From Myrica gale (Eukaryota; Streptophyta; Magnoliopsida; Fagales; Myricaceae), in contig OZ005617.1 in assembly GCA_963930655.1 (NCBI GenBank), forward strand, positions 250,501 through 314,500: 64,000 nt of DNA, read 5' to 3'. Shown here one piece after another: positions 48,999-62,198 of the stretch. How positions within the stretch are numbered: the stretch's first letter is position 1; each line of letters starts with the position of its first letter. The position numbers were made by a program, and so were the translations under genes. The notes below the pieces were generated by a model that saw only the letters and a list, made by a program, of their open reading frames with translations, did no database searches and was not told the origin of the DNA.

Positions 48999-49146
48999 CT
49001 TTTTCCTCTTCAGCCCCTTTCCAACACACAACTTCTCTCTTCTCTCGCCTAGAAACCTAAAAAAAAAAGCTTCGATTTTCTCTCTTCTCCCTTCTCCTAG
49101 CTATAAACGCTACCCATTTCCCCCCCTAAAACCTCTCTTTTCTCAA

Positions 49147-49641
49147 ATGTCTGCAACCCTAACTCTCCCCTCAGCTAAACCCCTCCATTCCATGCCGGTA
49201 AACTCTTCCTCCATCAAACCCTCCGGCCTTCCTCGGAGAATCTCCACCACAACTAGAAAAAACACCGATCAAAGGTGCAGGGCTTCGATTTGCGCATTCC
49301 CGGAGGCGGAAACGGCGACGGCGGTCGAGCGTCGGAGGCCCGCGAGTCTGTACGAGGTTCTCCAAGTCAAGCGGACGGCGTCCTTAACGGAGATCAGGGC
49401 CGCTTACCGGAGCCTGGCCAAGATGTACCATCCGGATGCGATGCACGCGGCGGAATCGGATGGCCAGGATTTCATCGAGATTCACAACGCCTACGCGACG
49501 CTGTCGGATCCGTCGGCCAGGGCGCTGTACGATCTGTCCTTGGACAGCGCTCAGTGTCTGAGGCGACCCTTTGGGTTCTCGGCTGATAATCGCACCGGGT
49601 TTTACACGACCCGGCGGTGGGAAACTGATCAGTGCTGGTAG
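49147..49641 (+). CDS. Chaperone protein DnaJ 11, chloroplastic-like
   Basis: Intron-less, 164 residues, the usual size for the small plastid J proteins of the DnaJ11 group. Residues 1-50 are rich in Ser, Thr, Pro and basic residues with almost no acids, as expected of a chloroplast transit peptide. A J domain follows at about 67-131: LYEVLQVKRTASLTEIRAAY, the HPD tripeptide at 95-97 in KMYHPDAMH, and FIEIHNAYATLSDPSARALY. The short C-terminus ends RRWETDQCW. There is no Gly/Phe or zinc-finger region, so it is a type III J protein expected to stimulate plastid Hsp70 ATPase. Base composition is GC-rich compared with its surroundings, normal for such single-exon genes. The ATG is the first after a CT-rich leader. 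Confidence 0.93.
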   Translation: MSATLTLPSAKPLHSMPVNSSSIKPSGLPRRISTTTRKNTDQRCRASICAFPEAETATAVERRRPASLYEVLQVKRTASLTEIRAAYRSLAKMYHPDAMHAAESDGQDFIEIHNAYATLSDPSARALYDLSLDSAQCLRRPFGFSADNRTGFYTTRRWETDQCW

Positions 49642-49659
49642 GAGGAGAAGTCAAGTCAA

Positions 49660-50780
49660 GATAGAACCCCTCTAGAATTGCCCTCTTTTTTTTTTCCTTT
49701 TCTGGGGAGTTTTTTTTAAAATTTCCTCAAGCTCTTTTTGGGGAAAATTTATACTCCTCAACGATTTAGAGTTAACTCTGTAAATTCTACTGTCCAATTT
49801 TTTTCCGAAGAGGAAATGCGTAAATATAATCTACTGCAAAGGTCGAGGTCTGTTGAGGCAGTGGCAGAGGCTCATTGTGGTTTGCTTGCGGGAGAATAAT
49901 GCAAAAAGTGTTATAAAAAAAATGATACTATTATTTTGTTTGGCAACTACATTTTCCGTTATAGTCAGTTGCTTATAAATCGAAAAAAAAGGGATTATTT
50001 TTGGCACAGTGTTTCCTTTTAGGGGAGTTTATTGTTTTTATAGCTTAGAATGATAATGAAGAAAGAAGAACCTGTTTTTCTGTACGGTACTCGTACGTTG
50101 AAGCCATGAAGCACAAGCATAAAAAAAAAAAAAATTGACAACTCTTAATGTTTTACCAACGGTGTTAAAAGGAAGGAGAAAAAACAGAGTAAATGGGCAG
50201 CGTATATAGTATATATAGTCCATTTGATGGAAGGTGGGGGTGGAGAGAGTACTCAGAAAGTGCGTAGGTTGTAAGTTATGCTAATTAGTCGCTCCATTGC
50301 CCTCTGGATTCGACTTAACTCGTGCAGCTGCATTACCGTGGGCGTAGGCTTTATAGCTTTACTTACGAGTTTCAACAAGCCTTGTCAGGCTTTTTGACGA
50401 AGATCCATCCTTCCTGTAAGTTATTCTTTTAAATGATTTTTTTTTATCTAGGAACTCAAAAACACAAAACCCCAACTTTTACACAAAATCCTCTTTACGC
50501 TTTTGATTAGAAAGAAAACAATGCAAATGTTTCAAAGATAAAAAGTACAGAGTGCACAAATTGTATACAGAAAGCAAAATTTCATTTCGGCAGAAAACTT
50601 TTGACAAGGAAAACCAACTTTAAAAGAACCTCTAGCCTATTTTATCACAACATTTTACGGACAATTTGATTCTACACTGTTCGGACCCCTTCCCATGGGC
50701 CATGGCCGTGAGATTTGTACAAACTCCCCCAACATCAACAGTCTAGCTCATGTAATTTGCACAATGCTATATAGAGCAGG
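49660..50780. other. Convergent intergenic region, DnaJ and VARICOSE 3' ends
   Basis: 3' flanks of two genes pointing toward each other. No extra gene was seen; the 50695-51021 plus frame overlaps the last VARICOSE exon antisense and is a shadow. Confidence 0.5.
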
Positions 50781-50787
50781 CACACAG

Positions 50788-53700
50788 TCATTTACAGGTC
50801 ATCAGCATGGAGTTGATTACATGCATGAGAAGACGGATACTTGCGAGCTCAGCACCAGTACTCGTAGGCACACTACGTTGGTGATTCAGTATCTTATAGA
50901 CTTGATCAAAGATGGGCCGGACATGCATTGCAATCATTGGGTCTTCTGGGATTATGGCATTTGCCACGTCTGTCATCCAAGCAAGCTTCCGGGGAGTATC
51001 GTTGCTGATATCGCACGCTAACTGCTGCAAAAGAGAAAGCAGTACTCCCTGGCTCAAGGGGAGAGGAACAACTGACAAAATCCCTCGTATGTCAACCTGG
51101 AGAGAGAAAAAAGGAGCACAGAGATGTTGTTTAGATCAGTTTCCAATAATCTATGCAAGAGTTAATTTGGGAACTTGAACAGAGTATCAGAAATGGGAAT
51201 AATTCGCAGCTATTCCTGTGTCTATAGAGTAGTGACCTGTTCGAGAGAATATTACTAACAATGTGTAACACGAAAGCATGAAGAAGGGCACCCAATTTGA
51301 AGATATCCTCCAGTGGAAGTGAACTAATAGAGAAACTTGAGTAAGGAAAACAGCTGAGAAGTAACAAGGACGACCGGGATGAGTAGATTTAAGACCTCAA
51401 ACTCAACTGGACTGCAGACAATTTGAGTAAGGAAAACAGTTGAGAACTAATGACAGATAATAACTCAACCGACTAGACAAAACAGACTTTATCCCAGGTT
51501 AAGCTGAAGAAAAATACCATGTGTTTAGAAAACTGACCCCAAGTCAAAATGATGCAACTGAAAAGTCTTAATCTTTTGACAAGCATTGAACACAACAAAA
51601 CATCTAGAAGCATCCGACAAGTTCTTGTTTCTTTGATTGAATAGCACACCTGAGAACATAACCAGGATACTATTGAGACATCACTTCTTTGTAGGGCTGT
51701 AGTGAAAGCCTCCTCATATTTGCGTTCAGCTACCAATCTTGAAAGCTCCTTGGTTGGATCAACCGGCACCTCAATCTAATGCACACATAAGAATGCTTCT
51801 GATCAATACAGACAATCAAAACATTTCATAGAAACTAGGGCTGCAAACCGGAAATGCGGTCCGGTTTTCGGACCGCATTTCCGGTCCTCCTAAATTAAAG
51901 GACCGGACCAGTCTAACAAAAGTGCGGTCCACTTAAGCGGTCCGGACCGGTTTCATTTTTTTTTTTAATTTTTTAGGTTAATTTTGAAGGGGGAAGGACA
52001 TATAAAAATGTAGAGTTTAGTTTAGGTTAAAAATAAACATTTTAAGTTTGTTATTTGTATTAAAAATATAAAAAATATTTTTTTTTTATTTATATTAATA
52101 AATGCGGTCCGGTTTTGTTCAGCCCTAATAGAAACAGAAATATGGAAACTGATAGTCACATATCAACCTCCACATTATTGTTTCATACGTATTTTACAGA
52201 CTACAGAGAAACCACCAACTAGTCAAGAAAACAAAGTGGACCTTCTCATGAAGACCCCCCAAAGGTCCATTGCTCAGTTGGGAGACCAAGGGATTTACTG
52301 CACTCGAGCTTGCTCCAGCAGCAGCAAGAGATAATAGCTTTCTTTGACCCTCCAGCAATTCTCCACTTAAGGTTTGAGCCACTGATGATGCTGAATTAAT
52401 GGTCTCCTGCAGAATAATGTCAAAAGGATAAAATCAGGCAAGAATACAAAGAGGAAGTCTAGATAGCAGCAACTAAAAAATGATAACTCCTCAAAGCGAA
52501 TTCTAAACAACATGGCATGATGAGAATGTTGTTTGTAGAACCCACACCACAATACTTTCTCATCTGCCAAAACACCCTCATTGTATAAGAACTTGAGTGA
52601 CGAGATAAAAACCAATGTGCCTTCAACCCAATATACACCCATTCTTTTCCAACAGTCATAACTCCCCACGCATAATGTAACTGTTATTTCCTAAGATCAT
52701 CTCAATTAAACAGAAGTTCAAGGATTCAAATAGGGGACATAAATTGATCATGTTGTCAAGCAAATTCACAGAGAGACTTTAAGTAATTCAAGATTTAACA
52801 TATAGAATCCCTATGAAAAACTAACACTTTAATAGTGTATATTGTTACAGATGTGCAGTGCTGAGTAGCTGGTAATATAAGCAGTTCAATGAGTTTGAAT
52901 GTATCAATAAATGAATGTTTCCATGAGCAAATAAACACATGCTTATTAAACTTCTCGCAGTCCAACGTGCTTATCTAAAGTATGAAATAAAAGATGAATC
53001 TTAAGTCAAGATACAAGCAAGGGAAGGGATAATCAAACAGTTAAAACAATAAGAAAAATAAATTGAGACCCAAAATGTGGAACACTTGTACACACCCTCA
53101 GAGCAAGGGCCAGCGGAGAATGGGCTGACTCAAAGTGCTGCTGAGTTGCAGTTGTATGTTCAACCATTCCTTTCTGGAATGTAGCATCCACTTGCTCAAA
53201 CAGGGCTTTACATGACATCTCAAAGGCAGGGATCACTGATGTTTCCAAACTATATTTCAAAGCATCCTGCAACAACAAATTGTTCAGTTCATTCGAGTGA
53301 GATTACCTGAAGAAATTATTTTCCCAAATATCTTATCCAATGTTGAAAATAATTGTACCCACTAACCAGTGGTTCATATAATCTACATCAAATCAACCTT
53401 CACAAATACCTGAAGAGCTTGTTTGCCAGAAGTTTGAAACTGCGCTTGGATTTGCCTAGCAACAGTAGCTTCAAGTTTTGTACTGACAGATTTCTCCAGT
53501 TGATTCACTACCTTATCACCAACACCTCTCTGCGGCACAAAGCATCAGTTAGATCCTACAACAACAGTCTGACAGAAGAGCCAGTTTTTCAAGATTTTAA
53601 CCTGAAAAGACTCTGTTATAGATGAGGATATTGTCTTCTCAATAGCTGGAGTAATTGAACGAACTACAGCTGGTCCTACTGCGGCCATTTCCTTCTTCAC

Positions 53701-56700
53701 TGTTTTTTCTAACATCATTGGTAAGTCTTTATTCATAAAGTTATTAATCAAACTTGTCATTTGCTGTGTAAGGTCTCGTGAAATCCTCTCATTTTTTGCA
53801 TTCTCTTCTTGAAAACGAGCCCACAAACCATCAGCATTGGCTTTGACAACTTTCTCCATACCACGCCCTAGATTTGTCTCTAGTTTTTTACATTCTTTGC
53901 TAACTGGTACAGATATCATTGTCGTCATCTGCTTCTGCATTTCTTTTTGCATCATCATAAGCTGCAGAAAATGGAAAGGAAAAAAAGGGGAGGGAGATGG
54001 GGGGAATAAAAAAACACAAATTAAAAAGAGGGACGAGTATAAATATGCTGAAATGTTGATAATTTGAAAGAAAAAAAAAATTGTATAACCGTTCCCGAAC
54101 TTGCATTTCTCAACCCACAAGTATTAAGAACAAGACTGGATATTGACAGCAGCATTAACTTGTGGAGGAACTAATGACCAATAAGGATTATGCTATGAAT
54201 CAACGCCATCGGAAAGACCAAAATTTTGATGATGAACCCCACCCTCCAGTTAGAGAAAGTAGAAATTGTTTTCCATGCCCACTTACTATATACAGACACC
54301 CTCTTGGGAAAGTAAAGGTTTAATATGCTAAAAACAATGGGACGTGCTATATGTGGAACGGGAGATAAATGTCCAGACTTGTAAAGCAATTACCTGATTA
54401 AGCATCTCCTGCATGGTCAAAATTTGAGAAAAAGCAGCTTCTGGAGGGGGGAGACTCATACTCCCACTCGGTTCATTCAAAGAATCTGTTGAATTAAAAA
54501 CACTTGATGGAACTGAAGCTTGGGAGTTTTTCCCCTTCTGTTTTTTCCCTTTTGCATTGGGTGTGGACGACAACAGAACTTGGGTGGATGTAGATGGCTC
54601 AGAAACCTTCCCAGGCACATTTTTTGTGGAGTCATGGGCTTCATCCTCATCAACATTAGAAGGTTGAGCCAGTGGCTCTGTTACACCAACACGATCAACT
54701 TGTGGAGCGTCCTCCACAACATAAGTTCCTGCGGATATAGCACAGCATTCTCGGGCCATCTCGATACCAAGATCTGAAGCCTGCGAGCAAAAGAATTTTT
54801 CCTTACTCTCTAACAAAACATTTTGAGAATCTCCATGTGGTCCAAACTCATTATTTTGTGTGGATCTTGTTTCACCAACTACTTTCACCTCCACCTCAGC
54901 ATTACCGGCATCACTGTTGACAATCACATCCTGGATACTTGTCTCTCCATCACTGTTGCTGTCAAGAACACTAGTCATACCAGAGGATGAATTGCCTTTC
55001 AACTCCGAAGGAGTTACTAGATGAGTGGGTTGTTTGAACGTTATATGAGGATTAAGCACAATAGATAAATCATCTTGGGCATTTGCTGTAACTTTCCCCT
55101 TGTCATTCCGAGAATCATCATCCAATGAAGGCACATCAGACAAGTTTGTACAAATGGTGCCCACTTGCCTGTCAACTGAATAATCATTAACTGGTTGGTC
55201 TCCAACATAGACACTGAGTGGGGGACCTGGCTCAAAATTACTTGTTGGACTCCTAAAACCAGAAAGCTCTCTAGACAAGGTAGGAGTTAAAACAACAGGT
55301 GGTGATGCGACACAAACACCATCACTATCACTAGTTAGTGGTGTTGGTGCAACGGGCTTAGATTCCGTACTCAAACTGGTAATTTCTTTAGAAGTGGTTA
55401 CCTCAGCAGAACCACAGCTAACAGGATAACTCACAGCAGTTGCACTCTCAGAGCTACTTACTTGTATGCTTTGTTTGGGTGCTGAAGCAGCCACGGAAAG
55501 CATCTCAGCCGCTCTACTTCCAGATGCGTCCAAAGCAGCAAATCCTTCAGCACCAGTTGCATCACCCGAAACATAAGAATCAGACCTTTCTAACCCGATG
55601 TTCTCCAGTGGTGGTGGTAAGCACTGGGCCAAGTCCAAAGCATATTGTTGAATAGCCAGTGTCTGGACACAATAAACCTGAACAATATGTTCACCATGAG
55701 GCAATATTTCACTTGTCCCCGTAAAACTCAAAATAGGCATGGTGACCGTGAACTCCGCCATGTAATCCACACGGGTTGCTGCGGGATAGGGACCATAATC
55801 TAAGTGAACAGCATATATAGCATTCTTCTTAGCATTTGCAAGTAAGAGAAGGCCTGCTTGAGACAATGCTGCGACTTGATTGAAGAATGCCTCCTCAACT
55901 CGAGGTTCAGCTGTGCTCTTCAAGTCCAATGTCTGGATACACTTCCATGATTCTGCATCACTAGGCAGTAGCCAGCCTTCCTCACTTGTTGAAACCCATA
56001 TTTTCACTTCTCGATTCAGTGGCCCCTATAAACAGATTTTACACTATTAAATAGAACAAACACAGTGAAATGATTCTTGCAGAAAAAAAACTTACTTCTT
56101 GGAAGATGCATATCACAATGCAGTTCAAAAGAAAAAAATCTATGCCAAATTCTATTGAAGGCCAAAAGAAATACCCATTTACCTAAATAGTATTAGAACT
56201 AGCTATCTAACAATCTACACCGTATTGAATTAGACTAAAGAAATAACTTAGGCATGACGTTATGTACCGCTGTGATAAGTATGATGTGATCAGGCCGGTG
56301 GGGAGCAGTTAAAAATGTCGCCGAACAAACAGGCTGACCTTCGTGTGGTCTGAATACTGCAAGGGGTACAGATTTGCGATCTTCCCAGATCTTTACCTGT
56401 TTGAAAGTTCAGTCATATGCATCTTTCAATTATTTAACCAAAATAAAGTCGAACATGTGGGAAAAATTGTACATAAGAATGCACACTCATGTACAAACAT
56501 TGCTTCGATTAAGAAAACGTGAAGAAATGACATGTTGGAAATTCGGAATACATTTATATAGACATTGTGAACCAACACATGAAAATCCAGAACCCAAAAA
56601 ATGAACATAAACCTTTGAAGTAAAAAAAAACAGCAAGAGACGAGGGCAAATACAAACCGAGCCATCAACAGAAGCAGAAACCAAACGGGTTGTCATCCAC

Positions 56701-59266
56701 TGGCACATTGACAAATCAGTTACTTCATCATCATGACTACCAACTAACTGGACACCATCAATGATCTTATCAACAGGACAATTGAGAGGTTCCTCTGCCG
56801 AATACGCCTCACCCTTCCCAACTTTGGTGGTATCAATTCTAAGAATACATCTTCCAATCCCAACTACCAAAATCTCCTGCATAGAAGTGGCTAAAAGTCA
56901 TGGGTCATTCAGTGTCGAGCAACTACACGGGTAAAAGTAGTACCCAAAAAATGTAGTTTTTTGCTAGTCTTGCATTAGGGATGACAGAAAGAAAATAATT
57001 TAAATACTTGTTTGTGGCAGTGCCAACAAAGTCGTGGATGAGCAGCTCCCTCCCCCCCTAAAATTTGAATTGCAACAACAGCTTTTCCTGTAATTTGAGG
57101 CTTATCTTCTTCATCTGGTCCTTCAGAAATCCTCCATACATAAACACGTCCATCTATACCAACACTGCATGAATGCAGTAAACATGAACATAATATAAAC
57201 CGGAGGATGTGAATTATGAATGACAAAACGAACAAACGCTACCTAGCCAACAGGTGAACATCCTCAGCAAAGAACGCCATGTCTGTGACCCTCTGACAGA
57301 ACCAACATAGTCGCTTATTAGATTGAGGGTGCAACAAAGTTATCGAAAAACCTAAGCAGATCATCTATGTGATTGGCCCTTGGATTAAGCCGCATTCAAT
57401 GTGAAATAAATGAAACAAATGCAAGAGTTAAATTAATCAGCCAATTGTAACAAATCTGTTTGTATTCCAAGAAATTGTAAAGAAAATACAATGGCCAAAT
57501 TCTAGATGGCTAGTCTCCCAAGAAATCAAGAGAGAAAAAACTATAAAACTTTCACTCAGTTCTTCGATGATCTCTTCTATGCCCGATGCACTTCCTATAT
57601 AGAAACAGAATGCTTAACAATATCTAACCTCCTAACAGATTCCAGCCAAGAAACACGTGAATGGGTTTTCACAAATATAATACTTGGGATTTAAACATAC
57701 TAGCACACTACAAGCCCACATCAGTTGGTCATCAACTAAGAGTAACTACCAGCCTACCATAATTGAACCATTAGCCAGGCGTGTTACAGTGTCAACAGCT
57801 AATGGAATAACTAAGAGGCTGCAAATTTTTTTTCTTCAAAAAGCCAAAGCATGAAAGTATGGATAAGGACCATTTGCAAACCAATACGATGTGTGGTTCC
57901 TGCAGTGTAAGACTTACTGAAATTTCAAGAGAACCCAAGAATACGTCTAGTTATAAAGAATTTCGAAATTCTTCACGCCATGGATAGAAAATCTAAAATT
58001 TAAGGAGAAAACAAGAGAATCCAAAAGCGCCTCTTGTCTGTTGACGCACAAGAGTGGTGGTTTTACTTCATCTTGGTTTTTTTTACGCAATAACGTATGT
58101 TAGTAATTTCTTAATACGATGTGCCTTTCCTTAAGTCTTAAGACTTATGAAATTTCAAGAGAACCAAAGAATGCGTCTTGTTATAAAGAACTTTGAAATT
58201 CTTCATGTCATGGACAGAAAAATCTAAAATTTAAGGAGGAAAAAAAGTGATCCAAAAACGCCTCTTGTCTGTTGACGCACGAGTGTGATGGTTTTACTTC
58301 ATCTTGGTTTTTGTTACCAATAACATATGTTAGTAATTTCTTTCATCAAAATTTAAGCTTCAATAGTTTTCATTTACTTGTTAACCAATCCCAATTATGC
58401 ATATATATCTCATCTCGTTGCAACGAAGAAGATACCTGAGTGTGGCCTCGAAGCAACGAGCGCAAGGCGGTGTTGATATTAAGAACGCGGATATTGCCCT
58501 GCCTCAATCCGTAGCAGATATAGGATTTATTGACTGCAATCTGGCGGCCGAATACGAGCTGAGGATCGGATTGGTACTTGGTAATGGGAGTGACCTCCAG
58601 TTGAGGCTGCACCTCCCCTTGCAACCGAACATCAACGTCGTAGATCACGTGCTCACCGACCAAATGCCGGCCCTTGGGTAGCTTACTGCTCGGCATCCGA
58701 ATCGGCATCGGCCCCGGACCGACTGGGGGCATCAAATTCATCATCGCCGACGAAGAGGAGGAGGGAGGGTTCGGTTGTGGTGAGGGTGGGGCTAATGGGG
58801 GCTGATGAGGGGGCATGTCAAGATTGGGGTTTAGGAGGGCCATAAGGCGGGCCCCAGAGTTGGGGTTGGGATTAGGAGAGGATGAAGAGGAAGAGATTGG
58901 GGGTTGGAGAGGAGGGGTTGGGTAAGAGAGGGAGCGTTGGTGCTGCAACGGTGCGTTTGGATGGTGGGGATGGTACTGGTAGGGTTGCTGTTGCTGGTGG
59001 TAGGGATTGGGGCCAGGGTGGTGAAAGGGTGCGGATTGGGGAGGGTAGGAGAAAGGGCCGAAGGGTGGTGGGAAAGTTACTAACGAGTGAAGATTTACAG
59101 GGTTTTGGACAGCACCGGGGCTGGGCTGTGCTTGTGGTTGCTGTAGTTGCGGTGGAGAAGGACTCGTGGGTTTGAAGAAATTCTGCATGTCAAATGGTGG
59201 GATGGACTGTTGCTGTAGCTGCTGCTGCTGCTGCTGCTGATGGTTGGGAATACCAGAGGCAGCCAT
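50788..59266 (-). CDS. VCS: Enhancer of mRNA-decapping protein 4 (VARICOSE)
   Basis: Scaffold of the P-body decapping complex, binding DCP2 and DCP1 for 5'-3' mRNA decay. Twelve exons join in frame: 58436-59266, 57243-57292, 57008-57164, 56658-56876, 56268-56396, 54394-56025, 53602-53961, 53410-53529, 53096-53266, 52242-52406, 51650-51775 and 50788-51096. The product is about 1,422 residues, slightly over the roughly 1,340 I recall for Arabidopsis VCS. It begins with a Gln/Pro-rich region (QQQQQQQ tracts) and [10 protein letters not shown]40-type repeats follow ([50 protein letters not shown]), then a long Ser-rich linker in exon 6, a coiled helical region ([14 protein letters not shown]), and the conserved C-terminal domain ([51 protein letters not shown]). 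No defect was seen. Intron 1 carries a tandem duplication and intron 10 a hAT MITE. Confidence 0.96.
51836..52127. mobile_element. hAT-type MITE in VARICOSE intron 10
   Basis: 292 bp with terminal repeats TAGGGCTGCAAACC and, inverted, TAGGGCTGAACAAAACC, flanked by perfect ATAGAAAC duplications at 51828-51835 and 52128-52135. The interior is filled with inverted copies of GGTCCGG, TGCGGTCCGGTTTT and similar, forming short hairpins. It is non-coding and lies wholly in the intron. Confidence 0.9.
57911..58342. repeat. Tandem duplication in VARICOSE intron 1
   Basis: Two copies of about 200 bp at 57911-58112 and 58142-58342, offset about 230, sharing AATTTCAAGAGAACC, CTCTTGTCTGTTGACGCAC and TTTTACTTCATCTTGGTTTT with scattered substitutions. 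Not coding. Confidence 0.9.
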
Positions 59267-59267
59267 G

Positions 59268-59270
<3 letters not shown>

Positions 59271-59306
<36 letters not shown>
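59271..59306. repeat. GA microsatellite in VARICOSE 5' leader
   Basis: About 17 GA units (CT on the gene strand) immediately upstream of the ATG. Confidence 0.9.
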
Positions 59307-59309
<3 letters not shown>

Positions 59310-59469
59310 AGAGATGTTGCAGTGTGTGAGATCTGAAGGAAGGGACTTTGGGTTTGGGATGGCAGCGCTGGAAAACCCCAAGACGACTATGAAAGTGAAG
59401 ACGGGGGGAGTGGGCACTTTTGGGCGGTCAAATTATAATTTATGGGAAATGTAAGGAGAAAAATCTCTT

Positions 59470-60480
59470 CTCTTTTATTAAAAGGTTATATATGAATTTT
59501 TATTCGATGAAAAAACAAAGGCCGCCCAAATTGTCATCTTTCTGAAATTTTTAATAACATTTGTGGGATAAAATATTACACGTCAAGGAAGTCACTTTTT
59601 TTTTTAAAATCATAGAGCTTGTTCGGCATAAAAAAAATTTTCAAGATTTTTTTAATACAAAATATTCTCAACCAAACATCATTTTTAATCCTACATAAAA
59701 ATAACTATAACACGCATACCAATAAAGTTAACATTACATAAAAATTCTCAAAATACAAAAAAATCCTCAAAATGCTATACAACCGAACAACCCCAAAATT
59801 TCATGAAAGGGGAAGCATATGAATTAACTTTCAATCACTGGTTATGGGGTCCCTTCACGTTAGAGTTTGTCCATATCAAAACAGCCGCTCAATGTATTTG
59901 ATTAGCCCCAACAAGAAAAAAAAATAGTTTTTTATTTTCTTCTTTATTTATCACCCTCCCATTGAATTTGCCCATTATATTAATATATTATTAAATTAAT
60001 GGTAATCTATCTTAAAAAATATTAAAAAGATCTCGGATTTATTTTTTTGGTACAAAAGTGAAAATTATTAGAAATAGTATTAATTAGCCTCTAAGAGCAT
60101 TAATGGGCTTCGTAAGAGCATTAATGGGCTCTCGTTCGTTGGACAGAGGCTGAGACCTTTGGGCCTTAGAGGGTCCATAACATGACTGAAAGGGCCTAAG
60201 CGTTTAACATATGGGTTGAGGCTACATGGACGTAATCGGCGAGCCACCCCAATCTGAAGGAAAGAGAGAGAAAGAGACGGATAAGGTAATTGGGGTGGCT
60301 CAGAACTCAGAAGGAAAGCGTGAGTCCCCTTTCTGCTTGAAAAAAGGCCAAAAAAAGGCCGATTCATCTTTTTATCCAAACCAATACGAGCGCAAATAAC
60401 CCCCCTCCCTCCCCTATGAATTGCTTCCCTTTTAAGCGAACACTTGCTACTCCTATTCCCCCCCCTGTGTGTGCATAACG
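59470..60480. other. Intergenic, divergent promoters of VARICOSE and small membrane gene
   Basis: Spacer between divergently transcribed genes, containing the second copy of the 6732 MITE family at 59617-59794. The minus frame at 60080-60610 has no recognisable domain and covers the likely leader of the next gene. Confidence 0.5.
59617..59794. repeat. MITE-like element, family copy 2
   Basis: Same family as 6732-6898: ends with TTGTTCGG and inverted CCGAACAA, interior with ATAAAGTTAACAT and CATAAAAATAACTAT. The clear end repeat here defines the family better than copy 1. Confidence 0.6.
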
Positions 60481-60687
60481 TTAAAGCATTTGCTTTGTTT
60501 CTTTCTTTGATAGAGATTACACGCTTCGTTTTAGCCAGCCAGCAACCCCCAAACACGATACTCTTTCTCTTTCTTTCCCTTATAAACCTCCCACCGCTTC
60601 GAAGATCCAAAAACCCACCGCAGTTCGCAGAGAAAGAAAGAAGGGCTAAGTGGAGAGAGAGGAAAAGGCAAAAAAGAAAAGAAAAAG

Positions 60688-60888
60688 ATGTGCTGTGGGA
60701 GTAAGATATGCATGCTGTGCACGTGCGTGATACTGGTGGTGATAGTAATCGGGTTGCTGTTCGGGTTCGGGGTGTTCAAGAACGGCTTCCACAAGCTGAA
60801 GGGCACCGTGGATCTCTGCGACCCCAATATCTATGGGAGTCTCTGCGGAAGGCCCTTCTTGGGGTTTGCAGCCCCTCCTCGTCCGTGA
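60688..60888 (+). CDS. Small conserved plant membrane protein, 66 residues, unknown function
   Basis: A single exon encoding a Cys-rich N-terminus (MCCGSKICMLCTC), one strong membrane segment at about 12-30 (VILVVIVIGLLFGFGVF), then a short soluble tail with two Cys (DLCDPNIYGSLCGRPFLGF) and a Pro-rich end. N-terminal CC near a membrane helix suggests S-acylation. Proteins of this plan are, from memory, common in plants as uncharacterised transmembrane proteins. The ATG follows an A-rich leader (GAAAAAGATGTG). Function unknown; the frame, hydrophobicity and position support a real gene. Confidence 0.75.
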   Translation: MCCGSKICMLCTCVILVVIVIGLLFGFGVFKNGFHKLKGTVDLCDPNIYGSLCGRPFLGFAAPPRP

Positions 60889-60899
60889 TCATATAATGC

Positions 60900-62190
60900 G
60901 TAGGTTTTTTTTAAGCATTTACTAGGATTTTCATTTTCGTTTTTCATCTGTTTTCTTCTATTTTTTAATTAATCTCTGTTGGTAATTTGGAATTGTTGAT
61001 TGGGATTTTATGTTCATTTTGTAAATGGCCTTCTTCCCTCCTTCCGTGTGGTTTTCCCTTACTTCCATTGCTATGTGTGGGGAGGCAGGATTCGGTTGCC
61101 GACATTTTTATAATTCATTGATTTTGGGAGATTTTATTACCAGGAGACAAACGGCGGCCGAGAGACGTATATATTGCATGTCTTCGAATTTTTATGAGTT
61201 TAGGATTATTTACATAAAATCAAGGACACTCCAAAGTATTATCTTGTCAGGAGATTTGAATTAAGAATGTCTTATTTTTGGATTTTTAAAGTTAATTAAA
61301 GAGAAATGGTAAAATTGGTGGTCTGAAAGTGATATCATAGTTGTCGTAGGTTAATGGTCCTCGTCAACAACCACCACCCCACTGACGAAAATGTATTGTT
61401 TAAATTTTAAGACGTTGAAATTGATGAAAAGATAGAATTTTTTATATTTATTTGAAATGAAAAATGATAATTTGATAGTGAGAGAATTTTGAGGAGAGAA
61501 TTTTGACGTTTCGAAATTTTTATTCTCAAACATCTTCGTTATATAGCGCACAGTATTGGCCCTTGGGAGGGTTTTCTGGCCACTTATTGGCCTTGCCGGC
61601 GGTTTTGTTGCGTCACCTCTAGGTTGCCGTTGTAGTTCTGTTGCTAGTATTTAAGTGGTTTAAGTAGTTATGTTCTATCGTTTCTTACCACCCACTCTTT
61701 CTACACGGTATAAACATTTGGAGTTTCTCGACCTATTTGGATCCCGCTAGTCTTTATCTTGCAGCTTAGATCTATAATTTCTTACTATATCTCGTGGATT
61801 CATATGCAATGAAAATCTTTCGGAATTACTAAGGGAAAAAAAAAACAGCATGAACTTCGAACGGCCATTCACCAGCCTAACTAATAACTCGCGAGGCTTG
61901 TGCGCCAAGTACAACGTTATGGCTGGATGGGAACGTGTGGGAGAGTCCTATATGAAGAGTCAGTCGGTGGGTTTCAATCCAATGGCAAGAGACAGTATCA
62001 AGTTCACTCCCAACTGTTTGTTTGCTATTCTAGGCGATTGTGGTCCGGCAGTGAAGCATTAAACCGCTTTTACACCACCGGCCCAAAATGATGAAAATCT
62101 CTATCCAGTACGAGCTCAGACCAAAATTGATGGAACAGTTTATGGTGGTGGGATTATAAAAGATTGTTACATCATGACGCATGTAAGTCT
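60900..62190. other. Spacer between small membrane gene and TFB1 remnant
   Basis: It starts with the 3' flank of the small gene. No further exon was recognised; the plus frame at 61850-62062 matches nothing I know. Confidence 0.45.
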
Positions 62191-62198
62191 GTAGTCTC

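Noticed and set aside
60080-60610. Minus-strand open frame of 176 codons
   Set aside because: No domain recognised; it overlaps the probable leader of the divergent small membrane gene and its composition is mixed UTR-like sequence.
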